Below are positions 12,012 to 24,183 of a DNA stretch of 35,187 bases, in pieces (within the stretch, counting starts at the first letter, position 1; each line of letters begins with the position of its first letter). The translations under genes and the position numbers were made by a program. A model generated the notes under the pieces. It saw nothing but the letters and a program-made list of their open reading frames with translations. It was not told where the DNA came from and did no database searches. The stretch is taken from NCBI GenBank assembly GCA_009602725.1, contig WELB01000024.1:16479-51665 (forward strand), in the 5' to 3' direction. This DNA comes from Spirogloea muscicola. Lineage: Eukaryota > Streptophyta > Zygnematophyceae > Spirogloeales > Spirogloeaceae.

Positions 12012-13455
12012 GGTGGTCGCCTGATGATACAAGCTGATTGGGCTCACCAAGAGTCTGCCTTCAGAATCCAATCGATTGCCTGTTGCAACGGAGATAAAGG
12101 GCATCAGTGTCAGAAACAGTCATGATCTTTAAGTACATCGCTCATAACGCATCCCGTCTTTGATGGTTGACTTAAGTACACCATTGTATTGGTGCTCCCA
12201 GTGCCTTACAATTGCAATTGGCAGGCTTGTAGATCATAAAGGCATGCTGCACCAGTTGCAGATAGGTATGTACCAGTATTTTCGCTGTATGCCACTAAGG
12301 AGATGGAGAACCACCTTGTAGCCCATACAGGTGCTCCTGACAGGATCAGCTGCTACTCCATCATGATTACGTGGCCTGTCATGATACAAAGACTTGGCCT
12401 TGCTACGGCCAATTCAGCCTTGCTTGCCAGGCATCTCCCTGCAGCAAAACACATGAGCTTAATATGCACCACACTGATACAGTGGTGCCCACCCATCTAG
12501 CCCTGTCTGTGCTATCCAGACTGCCCTTAATTGAACATGGCAATCTCGTCTGAGATGCCATGGCTATACCAGTTTTGCCGGCCATGCATGCTCCCCACAT
12601 ACTGCCGCCAGCAGCCCATCAGAGGGAGTAACAGTAATGGGCTTTCTCCGGGACCTGCACTGTTGTGGCCGGCAGGAGCCTAAATGCCATTATCATCAGC
12701 GTTCTGACATCTTAGCTTCATCTTTAGGCAGTTTCTTTTAAGCTGTGGTGATTCTGTTCGCGGCAGTGGCATGCCGATACTTGCATATGAAAGTCAGGGC
12801 ACCAATGAGCTCCATCAACCACAAATGAACAGCTGGGGAGAAGGAGTACTATTGGCAACTTCTGCACGGCTGCAGGGCTACATACGGATACTGACAACAG
12901 CTTGAAATGTTTGACAAGTCAGTGAGTGTACAACGTGAAGTATGGGCAGAGATAAGTGCAAGTATTTGCGGTGTCTCTCTCATAGCCTGGAGATGCTGAG
13001 CACAAATATTGGTATGTACAGGACTTCTGATCAAAGTCAACTAGGCGTATATTAAAGCTTTAGATTTACCAAGTGCCACTGTACTTGCTGCAGAAGTGAA
13101 TTTGCTACCTTGACGTCTAAAAAAGCTGGTGATTTAAACGTTCTGTGCAATGGCGGTATCTATCACACCTGTGCTCCCGGTGTCAGGCAAAGCACTGTAC
13201 ACAAAGCAAGTGTTGGGCGTGTTTACCAAATGCTGTCATCGTATTGTTTTAGAACCCTGTCTTGAATCATCCAGCAAGTTAGCAATGTTAGCCACGTTAT
13301 CCTGATCGGTGCAACTTCGAGTAGAGGCTTCTGGCAGTCTTTACTGGCTGTCAGTGCATAGCTTTAGAAGTAATCTTCCGTTTCTTATATTGAGGTCCAG
13401 ATGGCACACACCATGTGGGGTCTGAGTGGAACAGCCCTGATCCTCTGTCTTGGGC
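12012..13455. other. Intergenic, no supported gene
   Basis: This stretch lies between the converging ends of DBR1 and the LRR/Cys-rich gene. Only short, unconserved ORFs were seen on either strand. Undetected small exons or a long 3' UTR of the LRR gene cannot be excluded. Confidence 0.4.
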
Positions 13456-16400
13456 CTATGCTGACAAGGACAGCCAGGGCCTTCTCCATTGGTAGCCCTC
13501 CATTCTACCAGCGCAGTGCAAGCAGCAACTTTTCTTTAAGTACCACAGGGCATGTGGCTGGCTGGTGATTAACAAGCTTGCATTATCCGTCTGATTAGTC
13601 AACCTAAGTTCCGTTAGCAAGATTCTCAAGGCATGAGCAGGTTCTTGTTGCCTGTGGTTATTCATGACTGTATATTGATATTAATGCACTTGCTACTGCT
13701 TTCAGTAAGGTGTTTCCAAGCAGTCGAGACTTGACCATGTCTTAATCACCTCGTATGGGTAACAGTACCTGAACGTGCCCAAGAGGCATCCTCGAGCAAT
13801 ATCTTTGATGTGTAAAGCAGTCGGGCAGGGCCTTCTGTCAAAGCCGTCAGCCTCCACATTCACTGTCTATGGCAGCAGCAAAGGTTACCTCATCCATAAT
13901 CAAGCTGTCTTTCTACTTGACAAAGCTGACCTGAATGTTTGGCCAGCTTCACATCCAAAACCCGCTCAGACCAGTCTACTACTTTGGTATGTCGGACGAC
14001 TTGCCTCCTTATGCTTGCAGGAAACTCAAATATCTGATCAAAGTCTCAAGCTTATGTGAAGGCATTGCACTGCTGCCACTGCGCATGTACAGTAGCCACT
14101 GTATTACCGAGAAACTGATCCATTCCTGCTCGATCCAGGCTCACAGAGTAAGCAAATGTAGGCTTTCTCTGAAAAGTCCTGCGAGCTAGAGAGACCAAGG
14201 GCCAACAGCGCTGCCTTTATCATCAAGTACAAGGCCTCGTGCTTATTTAGCGCCCTATTAGAACACCATGCAGTGGTAATTGCTGCAGGAGCAGTCATGG
14301 CCAGGAGGAGGTTCTGTTCGGCAGAAGCAACCAAAACCATCCTGCGATGGGCATCTCCCTCCTCCATCGCAATAGCTGCAACAGTCTGAGTCGCATGTTG
14401 GATCACCGCAGAGGCTGTTGACCGGCTTGTAGCGGTCGAGCTTGCAGAATCCCTTGCTGGAGAAAGATTTGGCACCTTGTCAATACTGCTGGCTGTAACT
14501 TGTGCAGAGTGGTATTCAGAATTGACAGCTTGACATTGCGACTATTAATGAGCATCAATGGGCTCGAACGTCAACCAAGATCAGCAGATGCGGATATTCA
14601 TAACTTGAGGTGAGCCCATTGCAGATAGCAAGTATCAGATGTATGTGGTTGCTAAAGATTGGCATGCAAGCATGCCAAGACCTCCTTCCATACCTGCACT
14701 TCCCGCTGACGCAATCGGGGTGGTACTCTGTGTTAATTGCAGTGGTATTGCAGGAAGTGCCATCTGCCAACAGCTTCAACGTGCACTTGCCATTCCTGTA
14801 AAATTGACCTCCAGCCAACTAGTGTCAGTTGTTCACAACTGGACCCTGATCAAGTGCACAATCTAGCAAGGCAGAGGTGCAGCGAGCGAGAATCAAGGAA
14901 GATTCATGATCTTGGCTGGAAGACATGATTGTCTTTAAATTGGAAATAGCATGATACCCATACAGCTCACAAGACCTGATTCCTACATGCAGGAAGCGGT
15001 GGCACAGCCTTTGTGAGCAGCAAAAGGGTATCCAGGGTCCATGGCACGTGTGCAACTAGCACCATCTGAAAGCGGGGCAATCTTGGCACATGTGCCATTC
15101 CTGAGGGATGATCACCTTGAGCAAGTGGTGAACAACTGCTGCTGTGGAGGAATAATCAGATCAAAGCGCTCAAAGCAGGTGGCACTTTCTGCTAGTACAC
15201 AGGCACATACGACTGGTCTGCATACAAGCCCAAGCATTTGCATGATTGTCACCAACCTCGGTGGGAAGGGAGGATGTACCTGCACTTCTGAGTGCTGCAA
15301 AAATCGTTGCCAGAAATGTAGTCACAGGATGTATTAGCTGTTGCAGTGTAGTTGTAGAGGCAATGTCCAGCAGCACTGCCGACATCATATGTCATTGATT
15401 TTAGTGCCTGGGAAGAGCAAAAGCCTATGGAAGGATGCATGCTTTGAAGTCCATGAGTACATAGCCCATGAATACTGTAGATGCAGCGTCATTTGTAACC
15501 TTATGATCAGCAATTGCAGTCTTACTCGCAAGTCCCTTTCAACTTGCACTGGAAGTTCTGGTAGAAGTCATCATGCCGAACATATTCACATGAAGAACCA
15601 GCGGTACGGAAGCCACTGAGTGTACAGGACCCATTTCTGGGCCACCAAGCCAGCAACTAAAATCACGAGCATGCATAGCACTTACTCCTTGATGCTGAAT
15701 GCCAGATGACTTCAGAGCACATCTTCTGTATGGATTTGAGGTCCAACATTCTAAGGTCTGTGTCCCGCCAAGCTTAATTCACCAGATAAGTGGGTGCTCA
15801 CGCTTGGCAGACAGCGTTATAGCAACCCGGGTTGAGAGTTGGATCCTCCACGAAGCTACATGCTGAAATGTAGGGGTTGAGGGGACCTCGCACGCATGAA
15901 CCATTCGTGCTGCGATATGCAAGAACACCACACTAAGTACATAGCATAGGTTGCATGTATGCTTCACTGAGCATGTCATTGCTCAGAGTACTCGTGTTGC
16001 TATAAGTGCATGTAATCTATAGCACGGCTGGTAACCCCGGGTACAAGATGGACTTGGTTGGCAGTCATACTTGCAAATATAGTTGTTACAAGTCTCAACA
16101 GACAGCTCCTCTTCATAGCATAAATTCCCGCCTGGATTTCCAGGAACTGGAATGCACTTGCCATGGCTGCCATAACCAACTCAGTGAGAGATTTATCAAG
16201 CTGCATGCTGTCACGTCAAACACTTATACACAAGTAAAAGCTCAACGTCCTGTATGAGTCCTGTATTGAGCCCTGTATGAGCACAACTTCATTTTGGGTC
16301 TACTACCAGTTTAGAGTCCCAAGGTCCAGTAAGAAGAGGTTCTCACGAGTCACAAGTTGCGGTATTGCAGAAGAAATCTGCCCCTGTGGAAGAGACATAG

Positions 16401-19400
16401 CAATTTTTGGCCTCGTAGAGCTCTGTCTGGCAGGTATTGTTGCTGCCAGCGCAGATGTCACAAGTAGCGCCAGTCAGATGTATTGCCAGGCTCATAGGAG
16501 CAGTGCAGCTGCATACTGCAGAACAGAAGCAGAGGAGCTTACACACAGTGGTTGTAGCCGCAGTTGGGATCTGGGTAGCCCATGCCGTACTCACAAGCCG
16601 CGAAGTCATCGCCAATGCAATCTGTGGAGGAGGTTGGTGACAAATACTGCCTGCACTCTTAGATAGTGCTTTAGCGGAGTCTCTCCAGAGCACAACATGC
16701 TCCTTGCACTATCTAAGTTCCACTCAGCATTTGTTGCTCAATTGCACGGGTGATGCTTACAACGAGTATTTTTGTAGAAGGAGCCGCACTCTTGTGCTGA
16801 TTTCTGACCAAAAGAGTTGGCTCCAAAGCAATTCAGAAGGAAACGTGTATTGACGTGTGGAGCTGTGATGAGCGGTTGTGGACCATTCAGGTAGTTCGAG
16901 GATACATCGAGTATGTTCAATCCTGTCTGGTTGACGAGCTTCTTGATTGCAGCAGGGAAGGGCCCACTGAGGCTGTTCATTGACAGATTACTGCACCACA
17001 GGAAGAGGTGATGTCATTAGCGAATGTTGTCAACTTTGATGAAGTGATAAGAGGTGAAGCGTACAGGCGTGAGCAAGGTCTAGCCAGGTGAAGCAATGGA
17101 AGGGTGCCCAATTGTATGGTGAAAGCATGCTCCTGGCTACTCAAGGGACACCGATGATGCAGTTGTGCACGACAAGCATTCAACACAACCCAAAGATTGT
17201 ACACGAAGCAATTGAAGCCAGAGCATGTAAGCTGCTCGTGATGGATACGAGATAAGCGTTGTCCCTCACAGTTTCTTTAGCGCAGTCAGGTCACCGAACT
17301 TTGCAGGAATAGGGCCTGCCAAATTGTTATGGTACAAGTACCTGGAGACAGGGCTTCTCCTTGATTACCAGTACAAGTTTTGAGAACCCCTGCAAACGAG
17401 TATCTGACTACTACTCGAGTATTGGTCTTATGCTGCATCTATGGCATCCTGCTTGTATTCAATATGACCATCAAGGCAATTCTGCAGCATGTGAAGGCAA
17501 CACATAGACATGGCGGCACTGGGCAAGCCCCTTGGCATTTTTTCATGGGTGTACAATCATACAGACAATCAGCGTACATGATCCCAAGTTTTCTTAGGCT
17601 GCCCAGGTTGGTGGGGATGCTACCAGTCAGCATGTTCATGGAAAGGTCCCTGCATGCACGCACTAAAATGTTCAGCTTGAGTACTGCAAAAAGACACGCC
17701 TTCAAATTCAAGAAGAGGTTCACATTATTACTTTCATACCATACCATGCACACTGAGCACTGTGAATGTTATTACTGTTCCCGGTGCCATGATTGTTACA
17801 AAGGGACTGCAAGCCTTCCCACATAAAGCAAATTCAAAGCTTGTCAAGCGTAAGAGAGCTAGAGAGAGAGAATGTACAAGACAGTAAGATTGACGATTCT
17901 GCCAATGCCATTGGTGATGCTGCCGGTGAGCTTGTTTCTTGCAATTTGTCTGTGCAGATATAATCAGTACTGCAACGGTGTTACTCACAGAAGGCTGGTG
18001 AGTTGGGAACCAACTCAATCTGCAATGGTAATGTCAGCACTAGAACAATGCATTCTCTGACATCCTAAATTACAAATATTGTAGGTGCACTGACAGCTTC
18101 GAGAGATGTGTCAATTTCTCCAGCCCAGAGGGAATGAGTCCTGTGAACCGGTTGTTGTCAACAATGCTGCTCAGAAGAGGTACGATTAACAGTGCGCTCA
18201 GTCAATCAATCCTTTCGTAGACAATGGCGATGACCGACAGCTTGTCTGAGTATTAACAGGGGATGACTCCATGCTGGGCGATGATATGCTCTTTGACTGG
18301 TACACGATGCACATCACGGATTGATTTGCAGCCATCATACTATGACCAGGTTATTATTATACCCACGCCTTCGTCTAACTGCATTCTAACATTATGTGAC
18401 GTTATTGTAGGGTGTCATAGGATAGTCACGGGCGGAAATTACAAGATAACAAGAGATGAGAGGTTGTTGATCGCTGTTGGTATGCTCCCTTCCATCTGGT
18501 TGTTGGCAAGATGACTTCATGCACCAGTTGCAGCCACTTGAGGAATGTCTCAGCACTCTTGATTGTTTCAAAAGTGGGGTTGATTGCTGAAGCATGCAGA
18601 ACATCTTTTGTTGACATATTATTCTGAGATTGCCATCTTCCTTGAGCACTCACATGAGTTCCAGCTTGGCTAAGCGACCAATCGTCAGAGGTATGGATCC
18701 TGTGAGCATGTTGTTATCAACATTCCTGCATGGACGTCGTCAACTGCTTAAATGGATATCGACATGTATAAGGAGCTACTTGTACTAAAATATTGGAAAT
18801 GAGAAGCTTGAATATGCTTCAGTCAAGGCACTTGAAATACTTATGCAGTGAGAAGGACTAAATGGCTAGATGGTGCACACTTGAGAAACAAGTAGTAGTT
18901 ATGTGGTTGTGATACCTACAGCAGGACAAGGTTGAGGAGATTCCCAATAGTGGTTGGAAGAGGTCCCTTCAGCAGGTTGTCCTGCAGGTGTCTGTGTTAT
19001 CGTACCACGGAGGCATCGTAAGTCTGCCATCCGCAAGGCTTCGGACTTTCTGATTTAATTTGTCATTTCTACAAGCTTTCGACCCAGCACTGACCACTGC
19101 TGAAGCCCCTCAGGTGGGAGGACATCACTAGTGAGAAGAGACACAACACAGTGACAACAATCCAGTCAAGTTGACCTATTTGTAATGTGAGTATGTATTG
19201 ACAACTGGCCCGAAATGAAATTACTTTCACACATTCCTGGCCCAGGTAGTCCTCGGAGCATACAGTGTGACAAGATTGCTCAGGTTGCCAACACTGGGAG
19301 CAATGGTCCCATTCAACTTCAGGCCTGCTAACTCCCTGCAGACAGGCAACAAGCAGAATTGAACCTACAGGGTGTCACACAGATGAACGTCAATCAGCCC

Positions 19401-20417
19401 TGCCATCAAGCTAGACTTGGTTGAAACACCAGAGGAGCCGCAATGGCGGCCCACATGTCACCAAGGTCAACAAAGCTGGCTTTGCAGCTTACAAGATTGA
19501 TACCCTGTTTGTGGAATCGCAGGAGACTCCGAGCCAGCCAGAGCATGGGTTGGACCCCGTCCATGAAGAAAGAAGTGGAGGGTTCAGGAATTTTGCTTTG
19601 AGGTCCAGAAGTACGCCAGCTGCATATCTTTGACAGAAAGTAACCCTATCAGAGAAGCAACCCAGTGGTACAAGCCCTTGGTCTCCGAACAAGCAAGCCT
19701 GGTGTGGCGTCATGTACGAGCGGGCCAACTCACAGTCTGGATTGACTGGCAGAAGGAGTCGCTGTCTTGATTCCTGGCCTTGCACTGCTGGTCCCTGGTG
19801 CCACAAAAAGTGAGCCAGCACTCAGCCAGCCGTAGCATGACAAGTGACACCAGCCTTGTGAGGTAGTAATTGCTTCCGATGCAACTAGAACAGAGATACA
19901 TCTGATGTTTTATGTTGAGAGCCACCAGCCGCAGAGGTGGATGTACTACAGAAAGTGAGGCTTAAGCAGGTAGGAGTGCTAAATCACAGTAAAGCAAAGG
20001 TTCGATATGTACAAGAAGGGTGCAAGCAGAGAGACTGAGATTGACGTGTTTGCTAACAGACTTTGCTTGGACATGATTGGTGCAAACCAGTGACTCAAGA
20101 CGCCAACCACTTGATGTGACGCCTTCAGCATCTGCAAAGAACTGGAACAACAAAGTCACATTGAATCCTGTGCTACAATGCTCGCTGCATAAAGACGTGG
20201 ATGTGCAGGAAAGAGCACGAAGAAGTGCGAGTCAAGGAGTGCGGGCAAGCACATATGTGGACTTGTGTATCTCTCTCTATCTGTCTCTCTGTTTTTCCCC
20301 TCTTTGCGTGCAATATAGGCGCTTGCTCGCACTCCTTGCGAGAAATACACACAGAGGGATAGAGAGAGAGAGAAAGGGGGGGAGAGAGGGAGAGAGAGAG
20401 AGACAGAGAGAGAGAGA

Positions 20418-20505
<88 letters not shown>

Positions 20506-20863
20506 NGCCAGGGCCCGGCTGGGCGGCCCGCGCTCGGGCGTGCGGTAGCAGTGCTGCTCCCGGCGGCTCCAGCACGCCGCGTACTCGCTGTCGGCCCCCG
20601 GCGAAGCCTCCCGCGGGCGGCGCGCCCACGCCTGCCACTCGGGCGACTCCACGCCGCCGCTGGCCTCGCAGTCTGCGCCAACACGGCGGCGGGGCCGTCA
20701 GCTGCGGAGCTCCAGGGCCAAGGCGGTGCGGCGACGGCCGAGGATTACCGGCTAGATGGGGCTCGAGGTCGGCGTCGGCATCTGCATCGGGAGCTGCGTA
20801 GGGCTCCGGATCGCCGGCGGCGGCGGCGGCGGCGAGGAGCGCGGCGAGCAGCAGCGGCGCCAT
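13456..20863 (-). CDS. Secreted LRR protein with a cysteine-rich module array
   Basis: No exact family is recognised. Exon 1 (20863-20749) encodes a hydrophobic signal peptide, MAPLLLAALLAAAAAAG. It splices in phase to 20672-about 20507, a Trp/Cys-containing segment with EYAACWSRREQHCYRTPERG. A plant-type LRR N-cap follows (about 19627-19493: LLDLKAKFLNP, SSWTGSNPCSGWLGVSCDS). Eight exons of exactly 72 nt then each encode one 24-residue LRR: 19335-19264, 18991-18920, 18725-18654, 18514-18443, 18166-18095, 17949-17878, 17649-17578, 17341-17270. The ninth LRR plus cap is 16990-16761. Cysteine-rich exons: 16621-16543, 16508-16347, 16166-about 16037, 15862-15802, 15615-15526, 15375-15280, 15100-14987, 14795-14694, 14456-14267, then 14178-14108, 13834-13769 and 13651-13456 (stop). 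Phases agree throughout. No kinase domain or clear transmembrane helix was found, so a wall or extracellular protein is more likely than a receptor kinase. The last three exons and the link across the 20.36-20.51 kb microsatellite are less certain. Confidence 0.75.
14267..16621 (-). repeat. Tandem cysteine-rich module exons
   Basis: Nine consecutive exons each encode a segment with about 3-14 cysteines. Several share the pattern [NH]-G-[KT]-C-x5-L-x-[DN]-G-x-[SP]-C-x(n)-C-x(2-4)-C: HGKCIPVPGNPGGNLC, NGTCAKIAPLSDGASC and NGKCTLKLLADGTSC. Others share a C-x-DP/NxxC-Y-N-xx-C ending (EYGMGYPDPNCGYNHC; VEDPTLNPGCYNAVC). The last of these is the longest and richest, with CDSDCCSYCDGGGRCPSQDG and GCFCRTEPPPGHDCSCSNYH. 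The spacing recalls disulfide-bonded extracellular modules, but no named Pfam domain is claimed. Confidence 0.7.
16761..19335 (-). repeat. Nine-unit LRR exon array
   Basis: Nine leucine-rich repeats of the plant-specific LxGxIP type, for example NNMLTGSIPLTIGRLAKLEL, NRFTGLIPSGLEKLTHLSKL and MNMLTGSIPTNLGSLRKLGI. Units 1-8 each fill one exon of exactly 72 nt, starting after the second codon base and ending the same way, so units can be gained or lost without breaking the frame. Introns between units are about 190-320 bases. Confidence 0.85.
20358..20505. repeat. (GA)n microsatellite ending in an ambiguous base
   Basis: An imperfect then perfect AG/GA dinucleotide run of about 150 bases. It is followed by an N at 20506 and then GC-rich coding sequence of exon 2 of the LRR gene. 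The repeat is probably intronic, because reading it as protein gives only Ser-Leu or Glu-Arg dipeptides. The N suggests an unresolved or collapsed repeat, so the donor of exon 2 may be missing here. Confidence 0.9.
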
Positions 20864-21196
20864 GGCGGAGCCGCGGGCGGCGGCGATGGTGGCGGGCGGG
20901 GGAAGTGGACTTCCTGATTCAAAAGATGGAGGGCTCGGTGGGGCGGGTGTCGAGGCGGGCGGGGAACCGGGTTTTTCCTGCGGGCGGGGTCGCAGGCGCT
21001 GTCCGGAGTCCCGTTCAGCCGCACGATGGTCGCATCCGGCGGCTCAAAGCACGCGGCAGCACGCCCAGCCGGCCTGCCGGCCCTCGATTCCCGGCGACAG
21101 ACTCGGGCCGGCCAGCCGGGCATTGCTGTTTAGGGTTTCAGGTCTACAATTCAGGCTTAAGGTCTAGGGTTTGTATCGGCCGCCGCGTGGCAGCCC

Positions 21197-21575
21197 GTGA
21201 TGGGATCCTTTAATCGGCTGCGCCATCCGGCGTGCCGTTAAAGCGGCGCCATGGCGACAGCGGGGCCGGAGCCGTTGACGCCGGCCCCGGGTCGCACCGC
21301 CGTAGATCCCCAAATCGCTTCCAGGTTCCGTGATCGAAACACGATCCGCGGTACCCGGCGTGCCGTAAAGGCAGCGCCTAGCGACAATGGGGCCGGGCCG
21401 GGTAACGCCGTCCCCGGAAGACCGTGGATCCCTACGTGTGTCTACGTTCCGTGATGGAATCTCAACCGTCTGCGGCATCCGGCGTGCCGTCAAGACTGCG
21501 CCTGGCGGCACCGGGGTCGGATCGGGTGACGCCGACCCCAGGCCGCACCGCCTCGCTCCCCACGTACGCCCAGGT
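21197..21575 (+). repeat. Three-copy imperfect tandem repeat, unit about 121-133 bp
   Basis: Copies start at 21197, 21330 and 21451, each opening with GTGAT[GC]GRA. Each carries the shared core CCGGCGTGCCGT (copies 1 and 3 also the flanking CAT), then a GCGCC, a GGGGCCGG/GGGGTCGG block, a GACGCCG/AACGCCG block and a closing CGTTCC/GGTTCC. Indels and substitutions leave no common reading frame, so it is probably non-coding. Confidence 0.75.
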
Positions 21576-21676
21576 TACCCGCCGTCGACCGCCGGCGCCG
21601 CTCGCTAGCGCAGGTGTACCGGATGCGCTTGGCCGAATCGCTGCAGCGGTCAACGTCCCGCGCGCTGCACCTGCGG

Positions 21677-21915
21677 GCCGGCAGAGCCCTCGCTGCTGCC
21701 TCTGGCTCTGGCCAGGGGACCCACTTCCAGGAGCCTAGCGTCTCTGACCTGAGGCTGCTTAGCAGGGGTTACTGAGTGATCCGTAGCTACTTCGTTTGTT
21801 TGTGTGCTTGTTTTCCTTAGCGCTTCCCCTGGCCTCCTTCTCGTCCTTTGTCGATTCTTTTTTGGGCTGGCTTTTCCAGCCCCTATTCTCAATGGGCGAG
21901 CACTTTCTTTCTCTC
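21677..21915 (+). repeat. Dispersed repeat, copy A
   Basis: About 240 bases closely similar to the reverse complement of 34515-34845. Shared landmarks in order: GGCAGAGCCCTCGCTGCTGC, TGGCCAGGGGACCCACTTCC, GCTTAGCAGGGGTTACTGAG, TTAGCGCTTCCCCTGGC, a GGGCTGG hairpin, and CCTATTCTCAATGGGCGAGC. No transposase or reverse transcriptase is visible, so this is probably a non-autonomous element or a solo terminal fragment. Confidence 0.85.
21864..21882. repeat. GGGCTGG-N5-CCAGCCC hairpin in copy A
   Basis: Perfect 7-bp stem around the loop CTTTT. Related, weaker hairpins follow at 22022-22037 (GCTGG, 6-nt loop) and 22520-22539 (GGGCTG, 8-nt loop). The second is flanked by a degenerate form of the same downstream motif. 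Confidence 0.8.
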
Positions 21916-24178
21916 TGCACCGCAGTCCCACCCCAACCGGACGTACTGAGCGTTCCCTGGCTGATGTCTTGGTCCTAGTCCTTCGTACTCCGGCTCCTTC
22001 AGACCTTGTCCATTCCTTTGGGCTGGCCTTTCCCAGCGACCAGTCAATCTGGCCGCGCTGGCCGAAGTGGAACTAGCGTCACACCGACACCTTAGCCACT
22101 TTGAGATGTGGCTTCCTGATGTTGTTATACTGTGGCGCACCGCACCACTCTTCCGCTGCCGCCCCAGGAGCCGAAGATCCAGGGGAATCACCCGCGGGCT
22201 CGCGACAGCCGCCGATTATCCGTGCCATCCGATCGGACGGCGGCCGCGCGTCCCGGCCCGAGCTGCCCGAAGGGGCACGGCCGGCGACTGTGGTTGTCGA
22301 CCAGGAGTATTGCTTCCATTCGCAGGTGTCACGAGCATCCCTTTCGTCTTCTGCGCCTCTTAGCCCCGTCGAGACCTATCCATGCCCTTCGAGCTGGCCT
22401 TCTATAACCATCGCTCTACTCTGCAGCGCTGAATTTTTCTCTTCTGCCCATCTTAAGCCTACGGCTTCATTTACGTTTAGCCCCAATATTTGAATTATAC
22501 TTGAAGTAGCTTCTTCTGTGGGCTGGCTTCGCACAGCCCTCGGCCCCACTGGGAGCGCACCGTCTTCTTTGCATGAACAATGCACCCCTGCTGGCCTGAC
22601 AACGCACTGCCCTGCGCAGGAGTGTCGATGAGGGTCAAGCGACGAGCACACATACTGCCAGAGGATGTTCGTGCCTCAAAACTCCTCAACCACGACCATA
22701 GCAACAGCAGCCAAGTCTTGACAATGTGCGCCATATGCCACTAGTATTGGTAGTTTAGCAGCAATGTGACTACTGGAGTGCGAGTGCCCAGCCGTCACCA
22801 GCTCCACTAACAACCACATCTCCATGATGTTGACAACCTTATAAGGCACCTGCAAAGCGTGGTATGCATGCTTATGCTGATGGGGGTCAGTTTCAGCCTC
22901 TCGCTTTGCCACGGCACAGGCAGAGCTACTCTGTGAAGCAAGCCGTCTAGTTGGAGACTTGGCGTTCTGCTCTCAGCCAACTTGTGTCTCTTGGGTTGTC
23001 TACTACAAGTACAGTTGCGGTCTTGACCAATACATTCCTCTGCTATAGCAAAGTGCACGTGTGGGCTTGGTTATCTGGATGTACATCAATGAAGATGTGC
23101 GCAATTCAGTAGCTAATGCTTGACCACAAGGAGAAAGTGTGCAATATGGGTAACTACCCAAAAGCATAATTTGTGATCTTTTCATGATCTTTTCTTTGGC
23201 ATGGCAATGCACAGCAGGAATATGCTCTTGTAGTCTTAGCAAACTCAGTGCCAATTGCCAAGACTATGTTTTACAATCAACCACAAGCCTGGAAGTGCGC
23301 AGTCAGAGAGGAGGCAGAGGGCCGAATAGGGCGAGGCTTGAGTTTCACAATTGCAGTGATTCATTGCATTTGTGTCCACCTCGTCAGACTCGAAGACAAC
23401 ATGTTCACAACATGGACATTTCCGGTCCTGCCATAAGTACCAGGCTAACAGCTGCAGCTATTGCCCCTCTGTAGAGCTGGTGACAGTGTTGTTACATATG
23501 TCATTGCAAGGGTTCCAACAGCAGGTTCGTGCTCATAATGTGCATCGACTTCCTGGATCAGGGGCATGAAACATGTTACACATGAATGCTGATCTGCAGG
23601 AGACCATGCAAGGCAAAGAACCGAGACTGCTGTTATTGATATGACATCACTGTGTGCCTCACCTGGTTCTACTTGCAGACTGGACATATCAGCAAGTCAT
23701 CATGTGTAGTTTATTCTGGATTGTCGCAGAGCTGCGGCATGAATCAGAAAAGGGGGCCCGCACAAGCAGCACTAGCTCTAACAGCAAGCTGGCACTGCCA
23801 AGACAGTACTATAAACTTAGAAGCAGGCGGATGGGAGCACACTGAGAAGTGCATGTACCTCACATATATCAATACAATGTATGTTATGAGCAATCATCCT
23901 TTTGAACACAAATATATGTAGCAGACAGTTGGAGCAACTTGCTGTCATTTGATTGACACCTGCAGGATCAACTTCGTCAAGGAATGGGTGATCAGCAACC
24001 ACTCAAAGCTTATCTGCCTGTATGCCAACACAATGCTACTTGTAGCACATACACAGCCACTATCTTATTGAGGCACCCCCAAACACAAGTCCTCATAACG
24101 TTTGGCTTTGACTTCTATGACATGCATGCCATGCATGCGGGCATCCGCGAAGATTAAGCAGAAGTCAACGGCCCTTGT

Positions 24179-24183
24179 TTACA
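24179..24183 (-). terminator. TGTAA poly(A) motif candidate of the HDAC gene
   Basis: Reverse-strand TGTAA about 210 bases beyond the inferred HDAC stop. The distance is plausible for a 3' UTR; support is positional only. Confidence 0.25.

Noticed and set aside
20156-20863. 235-codon minus-strand ORF running through the CT/GA repeat
   Set aside because: Its second half is Ser-Leu dipeptide from the microsatellite. The real coding parts are exon 1 and a differently framed exon 2 joined by a phase-1 intron.
13456-20863. LRR receptor kinase
   Set aside because: The LRR and N-cap look plant-receptor-like, but no kinase motifs (GxGxxG, HRD, DFG) or convincing transmembrane helix were found in any frame downstream.
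20077-21213. 378-codon + strand ORF, the longest in the window
   Set aside because: It is mostly Arg-Glu dipeptide from the GA repeat plus antisense of the LRR gene's first exons; no conserved domain.
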